From contig NZ_JAMTCJ010000001.1 in assembly GCF_024171815.1 (NCBI RefSeq), positions 310,001-374,000 of the forward strand: a stretch of DNA of 64,000 nucleotides. The letters are read 5' to 3'. The notes under the pieces were generated by a model. The model saw only the letters and a program-made list of their open reading frames with translations. It was not told the DNA's origin and did no database searches. The stretch comes from Williamsia maris. GTDB taxonomy: Bacteria > Actinomycetota > Actinomycetes > Mycobacteriales > Mycobacteriaceae. Position numbers and translations under genes: made by a program. Of the stretch, positions 37,345 through 49,252 are shown one piece after another (the stretch's first letter is position 1; each line of letters begins with the position of its first letter).

Positions 37345-38934
37345 GTGAGTTCCAGTCCCGACACCGTCGCCCGCGAGGTCGCCCGTCGTCGAACCTTCGC
37401 CATCATCTCCCACCCCGACGCCGGCAAGTCCACGATGACCGAGGCGCTGGCCCTGCACGCGCGGATGATCTCCGAGGCCGGGGCCATCCACGGCAAGGCC
37501 GGCCGCAAGTCGACCGTCTCGGACTGGATGGAGATGGAGAAGGCGCGCGGTATCTCGGTGAGTTCGACTGCGCTGCAGTTCAACTACGAGGGCAACGTCA
37601 TCAACCTCGTCGACACCCCCGGCCACGCCGACTTCTCCGAGGACACCTACCGGGTGCTCACCGCCGTCGACGCCGCGGTGATGCTCATCGACGCCGCGAA
37701 GGGTCTCGAGCCCCAGACGCTCAAGCTGTTCCAGGTGTGCCGCCACCGCGGCGTGCCGGTGATCACCGTCATCAACAAGTGGGACCGGCCCGGCCGCTCC
37801 CCGCTCGAGTTGATCGACGAGATCAGCGAACGCATCGGCCTCACCCCCACCCCGCTGTTCTTCCCCGTCGGCATCGCCGGCGACTTCCGCGGTGTCCTCG
37901 ATCGCCGCACCGGTGAGTACGTGCGCTTCACCCGCACCGCCGGTGGCGCGACCATCGCGCCCGAGGAATTCCTCGACGCCGAGCACGCGGCGCAGCGCGA
38001 GGGCAGCGACTGGGAGGCCGCCGTCGAGGAGAGCGATCTGCTCTCGGAGATGGGTCAGGATCACGACGAGGAACTGTTCCTCGCGGGTGAGACCTCGCCA
38101 ATGATCTTCGCCTCGGCCGCACTGAACTTCGGTGTGCGCCAACTCCTCGAGGCGCTCGTCGAACTGGCCCCGCCGCCCACCGGCCGCGAGGGCATCGACC
38201 ACCACGAGCGCGAGGTCACCGACCCGTTCAGCGCCGTGGTGTTCAAGGTGCAGGCGGGAATGGACTCCTCGCACCGAGATCGCCTGGCGTACATGCGGAT
38301 CGTCTCCGGCGAGTTCGAACGCGGCATGGTCGTCACCCACGCCCAGACCGGCAAACCGTTCACCACCAAGTACGCGCAGGCCGTGTTCGGTCGTGACCGG
38401 TCCACCGTCGACACCGCCTACCCCGGCGACGTCGTGGGCCTGGTCAACGCGATGGCGCTGGCCCCCGGGGACACGCTCTACACCGACGAACTGGTGCAGT
38501 ACCCGCCGATCCCGTCGTTCGCGCCCGAGCACTTCGCCGTGCTGCGCGCCGAGAGTGCGGGCAAGTACAAACAGTTCCGCAAGGCCATGGACCAGCTCGA
38601 TTCCGAGGGCGTGGTCCAGGTGTTGCGCAACGAGGTCCGTGGCGACGCCTCACCCGTGCTCGCCGCGGTCGGGCCGATGCAGTTCGAGGTCGTCACCGCT
38701 CGGATGAAGACCGAGTTCGGCGTCGAGACCTCCGTGCAGAACCTCCCCTACGGACTCGCGCGGCGCACCGATGCCGAGAGTGCCGACGAGCTGGGCCGAC
38801 AGCGCGGGGTCGAGGTGTTCACCCGTACCGACGGCGCCATCCTCGCCCTGGTCAGCGACAAGTGGCGTCTGCAGTACATCGAGAAGGAACACCCGAAGCT
38901 GACTCTGGAACCCCTTGTCGCGGCAGCGGATTGA
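37345..38934 (+). CDS. prfC: Peptide chain release factor 3
   Basis: A 529-residue translational GTPase with G1 HPDAGKST (about 20-27), the DTPGHADF switch II motif (about 92-99) and NKWD (about 147-150), followed by EF-G-like domains II and III. RF3 recycles RF1/RF2 from the ribosome and takes part in post-termination quality control. The ISVSSTALQF switch region and length are characteristic of RF3 as opposed to EF-G. It has its own leaderless promoter. Its 3' end overlaps the start of the next gene by 20 bases. Confidence 0.96.
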   Translation: MSSSPDTVAREVARRRTFAIISHPDAGKSTMTEALALHARMISEAGAIHGKAGRKSTVSDWMEMEKARGISVSSTALQFNYEGNVINLVDTPGHADFSEDTYRVLTAVDAAVMLIDAAKGLEPQTLKLFQVCRHRGVPVITVINKWDRPGRSPLELIDEISERIGLTPTPLFFPVGIAGDFRGVLDRRTGEYVRFTRTAGGATIAPEEFLDAEHAAQREGSDWEAAVEESDLLSEMGQDHDEELFLAGETSPMIFASAALNFGVRQLLEALVELAPPPTGREGIDHHEREVTDPFSAVVFKVQAGMDSSHRDRLAYMRIVSGEFERGMVVTHAQTGKPFTTKYAQAVFGRDRSTVDTAYPGDVVGLVNAMALAPGDTLYTDELVQYPPIPSFAPEHFAVLRAESAGKYKQFRKAMDQLDSEGVVQVLRNEVRGDASPVLAAVGPMQFEVVTARMKTEFGVETSVQNLPYGLARRTDAESADELGRQRGVEVFTRTDGAILALVSDKWRLQYIEKEHPKLTLEPLVAAAD

Positions 38935-39676
38935 TCGACTCCCGCTAGTCGCTCTCGCGCTGGTCGTCGCCGTGGCGACCGGCTGCGCGTCGGCGACAAC
39001 GGGCACGTCCCGCCCACCCGCGAGAGCGAACACCTCGTCGGCACCGACATCGACGGCGCCCACCCCGACCGGCGACCGCGTCGCCGACGAGCGGTGCACC
39101 GACAAGCCCCCGACCGGTCAGCTCACCCAGTCGCCCGGCGGAATCCTGTTCCGGACCGGGCGCGTCTTCGTCGACGTGGCACGCCTCGCGCCCGCCGCCG
39201 CGCCCGGCAACGTCGCCGACCCCGACCCGGACACCGACGACACCTCGGGTGACGGATGCCATGCATTCCCCAAGTGGGGCAACGACGATCCCCTCGTACC
39301 CCCGGACAGCGCGCTGTTCGTGTTCAAGAGCGCGGGCACGAACGGCGTACAGATCGAGGCACCGATCGCCGAGTTGGTGTCGCGCCGCGACGTGACCGCG
39401 CAGATCGGTGTGGTGGCCGAGGGCCGGTACTTCCAGGCCATCTCGTGCGCGCTGACGATGAGCTCGTTCACCGAGGACACCGCCGCGGGATCCTTCACCT
39501 GTCCGAACGCCGTTCTCGTGCAGGGGAACCCGTTCAGGCCCGACGACGCCATCGACCCGACCGATCAGCTACCGGAGCCGCAGGCGCCGCTCCCGCCGAT
39601 CGGGATACCGGGGACCGTGGCGCCCGACGCGGCGTCGACCGCCGTGCTGTCCGGGTGGTTCGAACTCCGCAGGTGA
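38915..39676 (+). CDS. Putative lipoprotein of unknown function
   Basis: A 253-residue exported protein. A basic start (SRQRIDR), a hydrophobic core and the lipobox ATGC at about residues 21-24 form a lipoprotein signal. A Thr/Ser/Pro-rich linker (about 26-55) is followed by a domain with four cysteines, without a motif I recognise. The only start that includes the basic region is TTG 38915, which overlaps prfC by 20 bases; this makes the signal complete. It may be co-transcribed with prfC. It converges with the hydrolase gene 7 bases away. An envelope role is likely but unspecified. Confidence 0.72.
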   Translation: MSRQRIDRLPLVALALVVAVATGCASATTGTSRPPARANTSSAPTSTAPTPTGDRVADERCTDKPPTGQLTQSPGGILFRTGRVFVDVARLAPAAAPGNVADPDPDTDDTSGDGCHAFPKWGNDDPLVPPDSALFVFKSAGTNGVQIEAPIAELVSRRDVTAQIGVVAEGRYFQAISCALTMSSFTEDTAAGSFTCPNAVLVQGNPFRPDDAIDPTDQLPEPQAPLPPIGIPGTVAPDAASTAVLSGWFELRR

Positions 39677-39683
39677 CGACGCC

Positions 39684-40703
39684 TCAGATGCTGCCGACGA
39701 TCCGCTCGACCTCGGCCGGGTCGACATCGTCGACCTGCGCGGGCGAGAACGCCGGGTTGCGATCCTTGTCGACGAGGACCGCTCGGACTCCCTCGGCGAA
39801 ATCGGGGGTGGCGCAGATCCGTTCCGCGGCATGGAGTTCTCGCTCGAAGCACTGATCGAGCAACGACGAGTCACCGATCTCGATCAGCCGGGCCGCCACC
39901 ATCAGACTGGTCGGCGAGGCCGACTCCATCAGCGACACCATCTGCTGGGCCCATTCCGCCTGCTGCTCCGACGCACTCGATGCCGCGCCGCGCAGACCAC
40001 CCAGGATCGCGGGGACCGAACTGTCGGCAAAATATTCGGCGATGTTCTTCAACGGGATCTCGGTCGGGGCCGGGGCGGACGAGGTCAGGACCTCGACCAG
40101 CGGTGCGCCCGAGCGGATCGCGTCCGCCACCTCGGCGAGACCCTCGGTCGGGACATGGTGCGTGGCCAGGCCGACCGTGACTGCGTCGGCACCGGTGATG
40201 CGGGCTCCGGTGAGTCCCAACCACATCCCGACACCCGCGGGCAGGCGCGGCAGGAAGTAGGTCGCACCGATGTCGGGGAAGAACCCGATCGCCGTCTCCG
40301 GCATCGCCATCACGGCTTTGTCGGTGACGACCCGGACCTCGCCGTGCACGCTGATCCCGAGCCCGCCGCCCATCGCGGCGCCGTCGATCAGCGTGACGTA
40401 GGGCTTGGGATAGTCGGCGATCAACTGGTCGAGGGTGTACTCCGAGGCGAAGTAGTGGCTGATCGCCGCGGCGTCACCGTCGACCGCGTTGTCGCGGATC
40501 GCCCGGATGTCACCACCGGCGCAGAACGCCCGGTCCGACGCCGACGTCACGAGAACCGTGGACACCGACGGATCGTCCGCCCACCGGATCAGCACCTCGT
40601 GCATGTCGTCGATCATCGACTGGTCGAGGGCGTTGAGTGCCCGTGGCCGATCGAGGACTATCTCGCCGACTCCGTTGGCAACCGAGGACTGAATGTAGGA
40701 CAT
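39684..40703 (-). CDS. 3-hydroxyisobutyryl-CoA hydrolase-like protein (crotonase fold)
   Basis: A 339-residue crotonase-fold protein. The oxyanion-hole signals are AFCAGGDIRAI (about 60-70) and GAAMGGGLGIS (about 108-118); MPETAIGFFPDIGATYFLPRL is the pattern of the hydrolase branch (HIBCH), which is also longer than enoyl-CoA hydratase at its C terminus. The reaction releases 3-hydroxyisobutyrate from its CoA ester in valine breakdown. A plain enoyl-CoA hydratase/isomerase is the alternative. It lies 12 bases downstream of the ABC-F gene start-side neighbour but on its own frame and strand orientation with it. Confidence 0.86.
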   Translation of the reverse strand: MSYIQSSVANGVGEIVLDRPRALNALDQSMIDDMHEVLIRWADDPSVSTVLVTSASDRAFCAGGDIRAIRDNAVDGDAAAISHYFASEYTLDQLIADYPKPYVTLIDGAAMGGGLGISVHGEVRVVTDKAVMAMPETAIGFFPDIGATYFLPRLPAGVGMWLGLTGARITGADAVTVGLATHHVPTEGLAEVADAIRSGAPLVEVLTSSAPAPTEIPLKNIAEYFADSSVPAILGGLRGAASSASEQQAEWAQQMVSLMESASPTSLMVAARLIEIGDSSLLDQCFERELHAAERICATPDFAEGVRAVLVDKDRNPAFSPAQVDDVDPAEVERIVGSI

Positions 40704-40715
40704 GCAAGTACCGTA

Positions 40716-42524
<1,809 letters not shown>

Positions 42525-42558
42525 CGGGTCCTGTCGTTCGTGGTGCGCCGGTACGGCG

Positions 42559-43482
42559 TCATCGGTCGTCGTCGACGAGACGTGCGCCGGGAACCGGCCC
42601 GGAGGCGATGCGCACCGATCGGCACACCCCGGCCCCGGACAGTTCGGCGGCGACGTCGACGGCGTGGTCGGAGTCGGTGCAGAGGAACACACACGTGGGG
42701 CCGGAACCCGAGACGATGCCGGCGATCGCGCCGGCATCGGTACCGGCGCGCAGGGTCCGGCGCAGGGTCGGCATCAGCGACACCGCGGCCGGCTGCAGGT
42801 CATTGCGCAGCAGCGGCGCCAGCCGGCGCGGGTCACCCGCGGCGAGCGCCTGCATCAGTTGGTCCGGATGCGAGGCGCGGGAAAGACTTTCGTTGCGGCG
42901 CAGCGTGTCGAGCTCGCGGTACACGTCCGGCGTGCTGAGCCCCCCACCGGCGATCGCGATGACCCAGTGGAACTCACCGCGCGACAGCACGCTCATCAGG
43001 TTCTCACCGCGTCCGCTCCCGAGAGCCGTACCGCCGTGCAGCGAGAACGAGACGTCACTGCCCAGATCGGCGGCCATGGCGTACATCTCGTCGCGCGTGG
43101 GTTCGACGCGCCACAGCCGGGCCAGGCCGACCAGCGTGGCGGCCGCATCGGCGCTCCCCCCGGCCATGCCGCCGGCGACCGGGATGCCCTTGGTGATCTC
43201 GATGGCGACCTCGCCGGTGTGTCCGGTCGCGGCGGCCATGGCGTCCACCGCCGCCCACGCCAGGTTCCGGTGATCGGTCGGCACGACCGCGGCGTGGTCA
43301 CCACGGACGGTGATGGTGCGCGTGTCGGCGGGGACGATCGAGATCTCGTCGGTCAGCGAGACGGCCTGGAAAACGGTCTCCAGCTCGTGGTAGCCGTCAT
43401 CGCGCAGGTCACCGACACCGAGGTGCAGGTTGATCTTGGCGGGGACCCGGACAGTGACCGGGCGGGGAACGACGGAGAGCAC
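42559..43482 (-). CDS. ispE: 4-diphosphocytidyl-2-C-methyl-D-erythritol kinase
   Basis: A 307-residue GHMP kinase of the non-mevalonate isoprenoid pathway, phosphorylating CDP-methylerythritol. The opening [13 protein letters not shown] and the ATP loop [17 protein letters not shown] (about 95-111) are diagnostic; GSGPTCVFL follows near 260. The frame could start at TTG 43491, but GTG 43482 is preferred because a TAGTCT -10-like sequence sits 8 bases upstream. It is followed by the ABC-F gene and preceded by ksgA, the usual ksgA-ispE order. Confidence 0.95.
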   Translation of the reverse strand: MLSVVPRPVTVRVPAKINLHLGVGDLRDDGYHELETVFQAVSLTDEISIVPADTRTITVRGDHAAVVPTDHRNLAWAAVDAMAAATGHTGEVAIEITKGIPVAGGMAGGSADAAATLVGLARLWRVEPTRDEMYAMAADLGSDVSFSLHGGTALGSGRGENLMSVLSRGEFHWVIAIAGGGLSTPDVYRELDTLRRNESLSRASHPDQLMQALAAGDPRRLAPLLRNDLQPAAVSLMPTLRRTLRAGTDAGAIAGIVSGSGPTCVFLCTDSDHAVDVAAELSGAGVCRSVRIASGPVPGARLVDDDR

Positions 43483-43510
43483 GACTGCCAAGACTACTGG
43501 GCGCGGCGAG

Positions 43511-44371
43511 CTAGGACGAACCGGCGAGGCGCACGAAATCGGCCACCTCGAGGCGTTCGCCGCGCAGCGACGGGTCGATGTCGGCGGCCCGGAGTCGGCG
43601 TTCGGCCTCGGTGGCCGACCCGGCCCATCCGGCCAACGCGGCGCGCAACGTCTTGCGGCGCTGGGCGAAGGCGGCGTCGATGACCGCGTAGACCGGGCGT
43701 CGGGTCGCGTCGTCGGTGTCCCACGGCATCTCGAGGCGGTCGACGCGCACCAACCCGGATTCCACCTTCGGCTCGGGCCAGAAGACGCCGGCGCCGACCG
43801 TCCCGGCCCGTTTCACCGTGCCGAAGAACCGCGCCTTGACGCTCGGTACCCCGTAGATGCGTCCACCGGGTCCGGCCGCGAGGCGTTCGGCCACCTCGAG
43901 CTGCACCATGACGAGCACCGTCCGGATCGACGGGAACGTCGCCAGGAGATGCAGCAGCACCGGCACCGCGACGTTGTAGGGCAGGTTGGCCACGACCGCG
44001 GTGGGCGCGGCGGGCAGGTCGTGCGCCGCGATGGTCAGTGCGTCGGCCTCGACGACGGTGAGTCGGTCGGCATGGTCGGGGGCGTACTCGGCCACGGTCG
44101 TCGGCAGCGCTCCGGCCAGGACCGGGTCGATCTCGACCGCGATCACCTCGCCGACGACGCCCAGCAGTGCCAGCGTGAGCGAGCCCAATCCCGGACCGAC
44201 CTCCAGCACGACGTCGTCGGAGTCGACCTCTGCCGCGGAGACGATGCGACGCACGGTGTTGCCGTCGTGGACGAAGTTCTGCCCCAACGTCTTGGTGGGA
44301 CGGATCCCGAGCTCCTCGGCGAGCGTCCGGACCTGGACCGGTCCGAGCAGACGCGGTGGCGTGGGGCTCAG
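43511..44371 (-). CDS. rsmA: 16S rRNA dimethyladenosine transferase (KsgA/RsmA), start uncertain
   Basis: A 286-residue SAM-dependent enzyme that dimethylates A1518 and A1519 of 16S r[11 protein letters not shown] is near residue 25, the SAM loop [10 protein letters not shown] near 57 and the catalytic [11 protein letters not shown] near 127. The conserved RLLG region at the amino end has no in-frame ATG, GTG or TTG: the nearest usual start is GTG 44488, 92 bases inside rpfB, or a TTG within LGQNF. I give CTG 44371, preceded by a GGCGGGGG stretch and fitting the mycobacterial amino end. The start is provisional; the rest is certain. Confidence 0.9.
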   Translation of the reverse strand: MSPTPPRLLGPVQVRTLAEELGIRPTKTLGQNFVHDGNTVRRIVSAAEVDSDDVVLEVGPGLGSLTLALLGVVGEVIAVEIDPVLAGALPTTVAEYAPDHADRLTVVEADALTIAAHDLPAAPTAVVANLPYNVAVPVLLHLLATFPSIRTVLVMVQLEVAERLAAGPGGRIYGVPSVKARFFGTVKRAGTVGAGVFWPEPKVESGLVRVDRLEMPWDTDDATRRPVYAVIDAAFAQRRKTLRAALAGWAGSATEAERRLRAADIDPSLRGERLEVADFVRLAGSS

Positions 44372-44396
44372 CGAAGGCCCCCGCCGGAGGCGGGAA

Positions 44397-45521
<1,125 letters not shown>

Positions 45522-45589
45522 TCAACTTCTTGTCGGGGACGGGGAGTATCCGTCAGGACTCGGCGGGATCACAGAAGGATAACGGCGGC

Positions 45590-46435
45590 CTACACCGATG
45601 GCAAAGCGATCCGGTAAACCCGCTCGGCGGTGGCCGTGAGATGTCCGGCGAGTGTCTGCGCGTCGGTGTCCCTGAGGTCGGCCAACGCCCGCACCGTGTA
45701 CGGCAGGCAATACGACTGATTCGGGTGCCCGCGGTAGGGGTGCGGGGTCAGGAACGGGGCGTCGGTCTCGACGAGGAGTTGGTCGTCGGGCACGATGCGC
45801 GCGGCGGCCTGCAGTTCGGTGGCATTGGTGAAGCTGACCGTCCCGGAGAAGCTGAGCACGTACCCCCTCTCCACGCACTCGCGAGCGATGGCCTCGTCGC
45901 CGGAGAAGCAGTGCATGATCACCGTCTCCGGTGCACCCTCGGCGGCGAGGACGTCGAGCAGATCGCGGTCGGCCTCGCGGTTGTGGATCATCAACGGCTT
46001 GCCGACCTCCTTGGCGAGGTCGATGTGCCACCGAAATGCCTCGTGCTGTTGCTGTTTCGACGCGCAGTCGTCGGACTTGCCGAGCCAGTAGTAGTCGAGA
46101 CCGGTCTCGCCCACCGCGACGACCCGCGGATGACGCGCCATCGCACGCAGTTCCTCGGCCGTCTCGTCGGTGAGGTCGCCGGCGTGGGTCGGGTGCAAAG
46201 CCGTCGCCGCATGGGCACGGTCGTCCCATTCGGCGGCGGCGACGGCCCACCGCGCGTCGACCATGTCGTCGGCCACCGTGACCACCGCACCGACGCCGAC
46301 ACCCTGCGCGTGATCGAGGATCGCGGCGACGGATTCGGGGTCGCGACCACCGCACGCGGCGAGATGGGTGTGGGCGTCGATCAGCGGCGCGAGCGGCTCC
46401 GGGTCGGGCGGTGGCAGTCGGGGCTTGCGGCTCAC
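45590..46435 (-). CDS. tatD: TatD-family deoxyribonuclease
   Basis: A 281-residue metal-dependent hydrolase of the TatD family. Metal ligands are in LIDAHTHLAACG (about 18-29), GETGLDYYW, MIHNREAD, MHCFSGD and LLVETDAPFLTPHPYRG (about 218-234). TatD acts as a 3'-5' exonuclease on single-stranded DNA and RNA in repair. The GTG start overlaps the stop of the phzF-like gene in GTGA. The order phzF-like, tatD, rpfB, ksgA, ispE on one strand matches, apart from the first gene, the Rv1008-Rv1011 run. Confidence 0.94.
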   Translation of the reverse strand: MSRKPRLPPPDPEPLAPLIDAHTHLAACGGRDPESVAAILDHAQGVGVGAVVTVADDMVDARWAVAAAEWDDRAHAATALHPTHAGDLTDETAEELRAMARHPRVVAVGETGLDYYWLGKSDDCASKQQQHEAFRWHIDLAKEVGKPLMIHNREADRDLLDVLAAEGAPETVIMHCFSGDEAIARECVERGYVLSFSGTVSFTNATELQAAARIVPDDQLLVETDAPFLTPHPYRGHPNQSYCLPYTVRALADLRDTDAQTLAGHLTATAERVYRIALPSV

Positions 46436-47274
46436 AGATCCACCGTCCCGGTGATGGTCGTCACACTGGTGCCGCCGACCCAGATATCCGACCCATCATC
46501 GTCGACGAAAACGCGTCCGGCGCGGCCCAGAGCCGTGCCCTGCGCGGCGACGTAGTGGGCAGGGATCTCGCCGGTGGCGCGCAGCCAGGTGGCGAAGCCG
46601 GCGTTCAGGCTCCCGGTGACCGGGTCCTCGGGCACGCCGTCGCCGGGCGCGAACGCCCGCACCTCGTAGTCGGCGCCGACGTCGTCACCGCGGTAGGCCC
46701 CGATCAGGCCGACCTCGTGTCCTCCCAGCGCGCCGAAGTCGGGCCGGACCTCGAGCACGCGCTCGCCCGAGGTGAGCATCAGCCCGATCCATCCCGGACC
46801 GTTGTCCACCCAGTTCGAGGTCACCACGTCCGACGGCGTCAGGCCCAGGGCTGCACGGATCTCGACGAGGGTGTCGTCGTCCACCGCACCCGACCGCCGC
46901 AACGGCGGCGCAGCGAATGCGAGTCGCTCGCCGTCTCGACGAATGGTGATCAACCCCGCGCCGCACTCCTGGACGACGACATCTCCCCACGGGCTGTTTC
47001 CGGCCTCGAGCCAGGCGTGCGCCGATCCGAGTGTCGGATGGCCGGCGAACGGGAGCTCGCCGCCCGGGGTGAAGATCCGCAGCCGGTAGTCGGCGGCCTG
47101 ATCGGTCGGGGGCAGGACGAACGTCGTCTCCGACAGGTTCGTCCACCGCGCGAACGCCGCCATCTGCTGATCGTCGAGATCCGTCGCGTCGAGTACCACT
47201 GCGACCGGGTTTCCTGAGATCGGACCGGATGCGAAGACGTCGACCTGGGCGAACGGTCGGGTGCGGATGGCCAT
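46432..47274 (-). CDS. PhzF-family isomerase-like protein
   Basis: A 280-residue protein with the diaminopimelate-epimerase-like fold of PhzF: FAQVDVFASGPISGNPVAVV at the start, ETTFVLPP (the catalytic Glu region), FAGHPTLGSAHAW (about 72-84) and a second half with PVTGSLNAGFATWL. PhzF itself isomerises an aminohydroxy acid in phenazine synthesis, but most members outside phenazine clusters have unknown substrates and no phz genes occur here. ATG 47274 is favoured over 47283 because GGGGAG lies 10 bases before it. The stop overlaps tatD in GTGA. Confidence 0.88.
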   Translation of the reverse strand: MAIRTRPFAQVDVFASGPISGNPVAVVLDATDLDDQQMAAFARWTNLSETTFVLPPTDQAADYRLRIFTPGGELPFAGHPTLGSAHAWLEAGNSPWGDVVVQECGAGLITIRRDGERLAFAAPPLRRSGAVDDDTLVEIRAALGLTPSDVVTSNWVDNGPGWIGLMLTSGERVLEVRPDFGALGGHEVGLIGAYRGDDVGADYEVRAFAPGDGVPEDPVTGSLNAGFATWLRATGEIPAHYVAAQGTALGRAGRVFVDDDGSDIWVGGTSVTTITGTVDL

Positions 47275-47364
47275 GGCGTCCATTCTCCCCAGGGGCCGTC
47301 CGAGAGTGTCGGTGCGGGTCACACCGGGAGCGGACGCGGAACCGTCGGGCACGACGCCCACGCG

Positions 47365-47370
47365 TAACGT
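47365..47370 (+). promoter_or_regulatory. -10 element of the GNAT gene at 47380
   Basis: TAACGT lies 9 bases before the ATG. A leaderless or nearly leaderless mRNA is expected; no Shine-Dalgarno sequence is visible. Confidence 0.35.
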
Positions 47371-47379
47371 CCTGGCTCG

Positions 47380-47868
47380 ATGAACCCTGGCGATCTCTCC
47401 ACAGCTCCGACCGAACCGTCCGGGTCGGTGACGATCAACCGTCTCGTCGATCCGACCGACCCCGACCTGGTGACGCTGCTGATCGCGACCATCGCCGACC
47501 TGAACGAGCGCTATCCCGACTACGACCCCGATCCGGTGGTCGCCGACTCCGAGTACTTCGTGGCCCGCCTCGACGGTGCGCCGGTCGGGTGTGTGGGTCT
47601 GCGCGACATCGGCGGCGGCCGCGGCGAGATCAAAAGGATGTTCGTGGCGGTCGACGGCCGCCGACGTGGCATCGCAGCGCGACTCGTCACCGCTCTGGAG
47701 GAGCGCGCCGCCGAGCGCGGGTTGTCGAGCGTGGTGCTCGAGACCGGCATCCGCCAACCCGAGGCGATCGCGCTGTACCAGGCCATCGGTTACATCCCGA
47801 TCGACGCGTTCGGCGAGTTCTCCGACAGCCCGCTGAGCAGGTGTTTCGGAAAGACCATCGGCGGCTGA
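47380..47868 (+). CDS. GNAT N-acetyltransferase
   Basis: A 162-residue single GNAT domain. The amino end is short and disordered; YFVARLDGAPVGCVGLRDIG is the beta-strand pair before motif A, VDGRRRGIAARLVTALE (about 90-106) is the acetyl-CoA loop and helix, and EAIALYQAIGYIPIDAFGEF the closing motif. The order fits small-molecule acetyltransferases such as the YafP/PA4866 group. The substrate is unknown. It is divergent from the phzF-like gene and followed by the glpQ-like pseudogene. Confidence 0.86.
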   Translation: MNPGDLSTAPTEPSGSVTINRLVDPTDPDLVTLLIATIADLNERYPDYDPDPVVADSEYFVARLDGAPVGCVGLRDIGGGRGEIKRMFVAVDGRRRGIAARLVTALEERAAERGLSSVVLETGIRQPEAIALYQAIGYIPIDAFGEFSDSPLSRCFGKTIGG

Positions 47869-47921
47869 GCCCGTTCAGTGTCCGGTAACCCACGGTTGTC
47901 GGGTCGTTCGTGCGGGCGGCC

Positions 47922-47927
47922 TAGCGT
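47922..47927 (+). promoter_or_regulatory. -10 element of the glpQ-like gene
   Basis: TAGCGT is 7 bases before the ATG at 47935, a leaderless arrangement. TTGTCG at 47896-47901 would leave a long 20-base spacer, so the -35 is doubtful. Confidence 0.4.
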
Positions 47928-47934
47928 CGCGGCC

Positions 47935-49051
47935 ATGCAGTCGATCGCTCGATGTCGAGCCGTGTTCTCACGACGCAACCTCCGATCCGCGGTCGCCGTG
48001 GTACTCACGGTGGGAGCGGTGACATTCGGCCACGAGGCGGCCGGATCGGATTCGGCGTCTGCCGCCCCGCCGCGGCCGGGAGGACAACGCGTGTTCGATC
48101 TCCAGGCCCATCGCGGCGGCATCGGACTCACCACGGAATCGACCCTCGCCGGCTTCGACAAGGCGTTGAGACTCGGCGTCAGCACCCTCGAACTCGACAC
48201 CCAGGTGACCCGGGACCTGCGGGTGGTCGTCTCGCACGACCGGCAGATCTCCGGCGACAAGTGCCGTGACACCGCACCGGCGTTCACCTCGGACCCGCAG
48301 TTCCCGTACGTCGGGAAATACATCAAGGACCTCACGCTGGCGCAGATCCGGACGCTCGACTGGGGTACCGACAGCTCTCCGGATTCCCTGAGCAGCAACG
48401 CATCGCCGGCGCCCGGATCATCGAGCTGCGGGAGGTCTTCGACCTCATCCGCTCACGCCGCGCGTGGGGCGTGCACCTCAACATCGAGACCAAGGTCGAG
48501 GCCGGCTCGCCGGAACAGACCATGCCGCGCGAGCTGTTCGTGGCGCGCGTCCACCAGGAGATCGCCCGGTCCGGACTGGCGCGCCAGGTGACGATCGAGA
48601 GCTTCGACTGGGGTGCCCTGCGCGTGATGCATCGTCTCGACCCGCGACTGCCGTTGATCGCGCTGACCAACAAGGACTTCCTGCAGGTGGGGCAACCCGG
48701 TCGTTCGCCGTGGCTCGGCGGTCTCGACGCGGACGACTTCGGCGGCGACCTGGTGCGCACGGCGAAGGCGATCCCGGGGGTCACGGCCATCTCGCCGGTC
48801 CAGGGCACACCCCAGGACGGCCGCATCGGCGACCCGTCGTTCACGCCCTACCCGGACGCACGGATGGTCGCCGACGCGCACCGCGCCGGGCTGAAGGTCA
48901 TCCCGTGGACCGTCGACGATCCGGCGACGATGGACCACTTCGTGAAGCTCGGCGTGGACGGGCTCATCACGACTACCCCGACCGGCTGCGCGCCGTGCTC
49001 GCTGCCAACGGTCTCGCACTCCCCGCACCCGTCCCGCCGAGCGGGCCCTAA
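47935..49051 (+). pseudogene. Glycerophosphodiester phosphodiesterase (GlpQ-like) with two frameshifts
   Basis: The amino end has a signal with a possible twin-arginine SRRNLRS, then the GDPD opening LQAHRGGIGLTTESTLAGF and VSHDRQISGDKC. Near 48384 the family pattern continues only in another frame: CCGGATTCCCTGAG is read as PDS in one frame and FPEQQR in the next, so one T is missing. Near 48969 a second single-base loss shifts GLIT into the frame that gives DYPDRLRAVLAANG. The catalytic residues are all present across the three pieces. The final stop codon lies in the first unit of the 22-bp repeat array. Genuine decay or sequencing error cannot be told apart here. Confidence 0.8.
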
Positions 49052-49120
49052 CCACCCGCCGAACGTGCCCTAATCCCCCGCCGAGCGGGCCGTAATCCCC
49101 CGCCGAGCGGGCCGAACCAG
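49033..49120 (+). repeat. Array A: four 22-bp direct repeats
   Basis: Units at 49033-49054, 49055-49076, 49077-49098 and 49099-49120. Each opens with CCCGCCGA, then CGGGCC or a close variant, then a TAA or GAA-containing spacer. Unit 1 overlaps the end of the glpQ-like gene and supplies its TAA. Within a unit CCCGC-CGA-GCGGG is a small palindrome. The array is inverted with respect to array B. Confidence 0.9.
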
Positions 49121-49136
49121 CGCTCAGCCCGACGTC

Positions 49137-49246
49137 GGCACGGTCGACGGTTTGTTCAGGCACGGTCGACGGGTCGTAAAGGCACGCTCGACGGGTTGTT
49201 AAGGCGCGGTCGACGGGTTGTTTGGGCACGGTCGGCGGCTATCGTC
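49137..49246 (+). repeat. Array B: five 22-bp direct repeats, inverted relative to array A
   Basis: Units at 49137-49158, 49159-49180, 49181-49202, 49203-49224 and the degenerate 49225-49246. Each begins GGCACGGTCGACGG and ends in TTGTTNA or a variant. The reverse complement of unit 49181-49202 matches the array A register 49048-49069 at all but four positions. The last unit contains the -10 of the following gene. Confidence 0.9.
49240..49245 (+). promoter_or_regulatory. -10 element of the alpha/beta hydrolase gene
   Basis: TATCGT, 7 bases before the ATG at 49253, lies inside the last degenerate unit of array B. A leaderless mRNA is predicted. Confidence 0.45.
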
Positions 49247-49252
49247 GGACCG

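Noticed and set aside
49033-49246. CRISPR array
   Set aside because: The 22-bp units are directly adjacent with no unique spacers, and no cas genes are present.
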